Source: Prolixibacteraceae bacterium (lineage in GTDB: Bacteria > Bacteroidota > Bacteroidia > Bacteroidales > Prolixibacteraceae). From it: DNA of 7,817 bases. The position numbers were made by a program, and so were the translations under genes. Shown here piece after piece: positions 5,659-7,817 of this stretch; within the stretch, counting starts at the first letter, position 1; the number at the start of each line of letters is the position of its first letter. The notes beneath the pieces were generated by a model. That model saw nothing but the letters and a program-made list of their open reading frames with translations. It had not been told where the DNA came from and made no database searches. The stretch lies in NCBI GenBank assembly GCA_014380255.1, contig JACMKG010000010.1:1-7817 (forward strand), in the 5' to 3' direction.

Positions 5659-7020
5659 ATGGCAAGAATCCTAATTGTTGACGATGATGTTACTTTTTGC
5701 CTGATGTTGAAAAAGCTTCTGGAGAAGCATCAATACCAGGTATCTACCCTCTTTTCCCCTGACGGTGTCAAACAAATGGTCAGGCAGTCATTCTTTGAGG
5801 TGGTGATGACCGACCTGCGGATGCCTGATGTGAGCGGAATGGATCTGATTGCCCTGATAAAGAAAGAATCTCCAGAGACGCAGATAATCATGATGACAGG
5901 CTATGCCAATATTCCCACTGCTATCCAATCCATCAAGCAGGGCGCCTTCAACTATATACCCAAGCCTTTTCAACCGGAAGAGGTGCTAAACCTTATCCGG
6001 GAGGCGTTGGCAGAAGGAACTAAAAAACAACCATCAAAAGCGGCTGTCGAAGAGCCCAAGCCAAGCAATTACCTCGAGGGCACTAGCAAAGTATCAAAAC
6101 ATTTAAAGGAAATGATTGCCCTGGTAGCCCCTACACCCCTTTCAGTATTGATTACAGGGGAAAGTGGCACGGGCAAGGAATTCATTGCACGCTCAATCCA
6201 TAACTTAAGCGCCTGCGCCCAAAAGCCATTTGTAGCGGTCGACTGTGGTGCTATTCCCAAAGAACTTGTGGCCAGTGAATTCTTCGGCCATGTAAAAGGA
6301 TCATTTACAGGAGCCATATCCGATAAGATCGGGCATTTTGAAGCAGCCAACGGCGGAACCTTGTTTTTGGATGAGGTGGGAAACCTTCCCTACGATACCC
6401 AGATCCAGCTGTTGCGTACCTTGCAGGAACGTATCATCAAGCCGGTAGGGAGTACCCGCGAAGTGCCTGTCGATGTAAGGATTATTGCAGCTACCAACGA
6501 AAACCTTCAGATGGCAAAGGAAAGAGGGAGCTTCCGTGAAGATTTATACCACCGACTGAATGAATTCCAGATCGAGGTGCCCAGCCTGCGCGAACGAGGA
6601 GAAGACATCCTGCTCTTTGCCAGGCATTTTCTGGATCAGTCGAACAAAGATTTAAGAAAGGCAGTTACAGGATTCAATTCAGAGGTAGAGTCTGTATTTC
6701 TCAATTACCATTGGCCCGGGAATCTTCGGGAGATGAAAAATGTGATTAAAAGGGCAACACTATTGGCCCCGGGCGATATGATTACCATGGATGAAATACC
6801 TTCCCAGATTGTCAGCCAGCAAAAGGACGAAGACCGCTTCAGGCTGTTCAATGAGAAGAACGAAGATGACCTGATTCGCAGCGCCCTGGAAACAGTGGGC
6901 TATAACAAGAGTAAAGCGGCACGACTACTTAAAATCGACCGCAAGACCTTATACAATAAGCTTAAGCAGTATCATATCGACATCCCTGAAAAGATGAATC
7001 ACCTGGATGACAATGATTAA
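5659..7020 (+). CDS. Sigma-54-dependent NtrC/AtoC-family response regulator
   Basis: A complete 453-residue three-domain regulator that activates sigma-54 promoters when phosphorylated. The receiver spans about 1-117, with acidic pocket Asp8-Asp10, phosphoacceptor Asp52 (MTDLRMP), Thr80 and Lys102 (PKPF). After a linker, the AAA+ domain spans about 138-370: Walker A GESGTGKE at 167-174, the sigma-54-contacting loop GSFTGA at 214-219 (a variant of GAFTGA), Walker B GGTLFLDEV at 232-240 with Asp238 and Glu239, FREDLYHRL at 292-300 supplying the arginine finger, and WPGNLREMKN at 352-361 with sensor II Arg357. A Fis-type helix-turn-helix lies at 402-440 (GYNKSKAARLLKIDRKTLYNKL). All key residues for phosphorylation, ATP hydrolysis and DNA binding are present, so it should be functional. 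GGAAGG lies 20 nt upstream of ATG, too far for a ribosome site. The gene ends interlocked with the opposing kinase gene, its probable signalling partner. Confidence 0.97.
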   Translation: MARILIVDDDVTFCLMLKKLLEKHQYQVSTLFSPDGVKQMVRQSFFEVVMTDLRMPDVSGMDLIALIKKESPETQIIMMTGYANIPTAIQSIKQGAFNYIPKPFQPEEVLNLIREALAEGTKKQPSKAAVEEPKPSNYLEGTSKVSKHLKEMIALVAPTPLSVLITGESGTGKEFIARSIHNLSACAQKPFVAVDCGAIPKELVASEFFGHVKGSFTGAISDKIGHFEAANGGTLFLDEVGNLPYDTQIQLLRTLQERIIKPVGSTREVPVDVRIIAATNENLQMAKERGSFREDLYHRLNEFQIEVPSLRERGEDILLFARHFLDQSNKDLRKAVTGFNSEVESVFLNYHWPGNLREMKNVIKRATLLAPGDMITMDEIPSQIVSQQKDEDRFRLFNEKNEDDLIRSALETVGYNKSKAARLLKIDRKTLYNKLKQYHIDIPEKMNHLDDND

Positions 7021-7817
7021 CCCACGGCAATGTGTTCCTCTTTCTCGATAACTCCCAGTAAGGCTTCAATCTTATCCAAAGCAAGTTTACCCCACAGGTA
7101 ATACTGTGGATTGTCGTGGCCTTTGGGTTCCTGTTCAAGCCTGGAGAGCAGTTCCACAATATCCGTAGCTTCCATCTGCCTGAAAAGTGTCAGCATCTTA
7201 TGTGCGAGTGCTGAGATGGCATCCTTGTCCTCACGCTCGATATACTGCCTGAAGAGTGTCGTATTCTCCTTGCCTGTATTGATCAGCGAGGTTAGTATCT
7301 CCCGAAAGCTCTCAGGGTCTCCTGCTGCGAAGGCAGCCAGCTGATCGAGGTTGTAGCCGTTGTTATTCTCGTTTGCCAGCAGTTCACGGCCACTGACCGT
7401 ACTTACTCCTATTTGCTGGCCCGAGACCACATCAATGAGCGTCCGGGGAAGGAAGGGTTTTTGAATGAACGCAGAGAACCCCGGTGAGGCATTCTGGCCA
7501 GCGTGCATCCCTGAAACAGCAATGGCCGGGATGGGACCTCCATTTTTATCCTGTATCTTTTTCAGTAATTCCACCCCGTTGATTCCAGGCATCTGGATAT
7601 CCATGATTAGCAGGTCGGTACAGCCCTTTTTAAACGATTCCAGGGCCTTACGCGGGTCATTGAACGTATGGACTTGCATACCTGTAGATCGCAACACAGA
7701 GGCGATCATTTCAAGCAGCGTGGGGTCGTCATCAATGATCCAGACCACCTGGATTGCCACATGGCCCAAAGCAGTCTGAGGCTTGCCATTCAGCGCTTTG
7801 GATGGGCTCTCAGCCAG
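7017..7817 (-). CDS. Hybrid sensor histidine kinase, C-terminal receiver and HPt domains, 5' end outside window
   Basis: The frame stays open to the window edge (LAESPSKALNGKPQTALGH precedes the receiver), so the TTG at 7769 is probably internal and the sensor, DHp and ATPase domains lie beyond the right border. Counting from that TTG, a receiver spans about 7-118 with Asp13-Asp15, phosphoacceptor Asp57 (LIMDIQMPG), Ser86 and Lys104 (QKPF). After a linker containing an Asn-rich run (134-140), an HPt domain spans about 141-243, with phosphorylatable His190 in ALAHKMLTLFRQM. The order fits tripartite kinases of the ArcB/BarA type, in which phosphate goes from the kinase His to the receiver Asp to the HPt His and then to a separate regulator. 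The sigma-54 regulator encoded convergently next door is the obvious candidate acceptor. The alternative is a stand-alone receiver-HPt protein with a start just outside the window. The GLY-rich end is normal and the stop is intact. Confidence 0.85.
   Translation of the reverse strand: MAESPSKALNGKPQTALGHVAIQVVWIIDDDPTLLEMIASVLRSTGMQVHTFNDPRKALESFKKGCTDLLIMDIQMPGINGVELLKKIQDKNGGPIPAIAVSGMHAGQNASPGFSAFIQKPFLPRTLIDVVSGQQIGVSTVSGRELLANENNNGYNLDQLAAFAAGDPESFREILTSLINTGKENTTLFRQYIEREDKDAISALAHKMLTLFRQMEATDIVELLSRLEQEPKGHDNPQYYLWGKLALDKIEALLGVIEKEEHIAVG

Noticed and set aside
7465..7779. 104-codon plus-strand reading frame opposite the kinase receiver domain
   Set aside because: The minus strand encodes an unmistakable receiver domain there; the plus frame is its shadow.

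Overview
The window looks like a chromosomal stretch from a member of the Bacteroidota. The support is indirect. The gene ahead of position 2194 has a TAnnTTTG-type -7 box, Shine-Dalgarno sequences are mostly absent or weak, the intergenic spacers are long and AT-rich with palindromic or low-complexity repeats of a kind I associate with environmental Bacteroidota, and the protein families fit (MnmC2/DadA-like FAD oxidoreductase, small NHEKIH protein, PepSY-like secreted protein, AtoC-type regulator, hybrid kinase with receiver and HPt domains). I cannot name a genus from the sequence alone.

Layout, left to right. Positions 1-608 hold the C-terminal part of an FAD-dependent (DAO-superfamily) oxidoreductase cut by the window edge. 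A 775-bp spacer (609-1383) follows. It carries a near-perfect 31-bp-arm inverted repeat and possibly a few dozen codons of gene debris. Next come two codirectional genes: a pRiA4b ORF-3-like protein (1384-1977) and a SWIM zinc-finger protein with a long helical tail (2194-3855). They are separated by a repeat-rich spacer. The SWIM gene converges on a 97-residue membrane-associated protein with an HExxH motif (3886-4179, minus strand). A 794-bp spacer (4180-4973) contains the clearest mobile feature in the window: a 240-bp element (4294-4533) with perfect 13-bp terminal inverted repeats, flanked by an exact 11-bp direct repeat. It has no transposase gene, so it is a MITE-like insertion. After it comes a small secreted PepSY-like protein (4974-5459) closed by a strong intrinsic terminator (5541-5578).

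The right end is a signalling module. A complete sigma-54-dependent NtrC/AtoC-family response regulator (5659-7020) faces the C-terminal receiver plus HPt portion of a hybrid sensor kinase (7017-7817, minus strand, incomplete at its 5' end). The two genes share the four bases TTAA, so their stop codons interlock. The arrangement suggests a phosphorelay (kinase receiver to HPt to regulator receiver to sigma-54 promoters), but the sequence gives no direct proof of pairing.

I do not see a CRISPR array, tRNA, rRNA, prophage or recognisable defence island. The items most worth a second look are the MITE-like element with its clean target duplication, the convergent phosphorelay pair with overlapping stops, and the minimal HExxH membrane protein.
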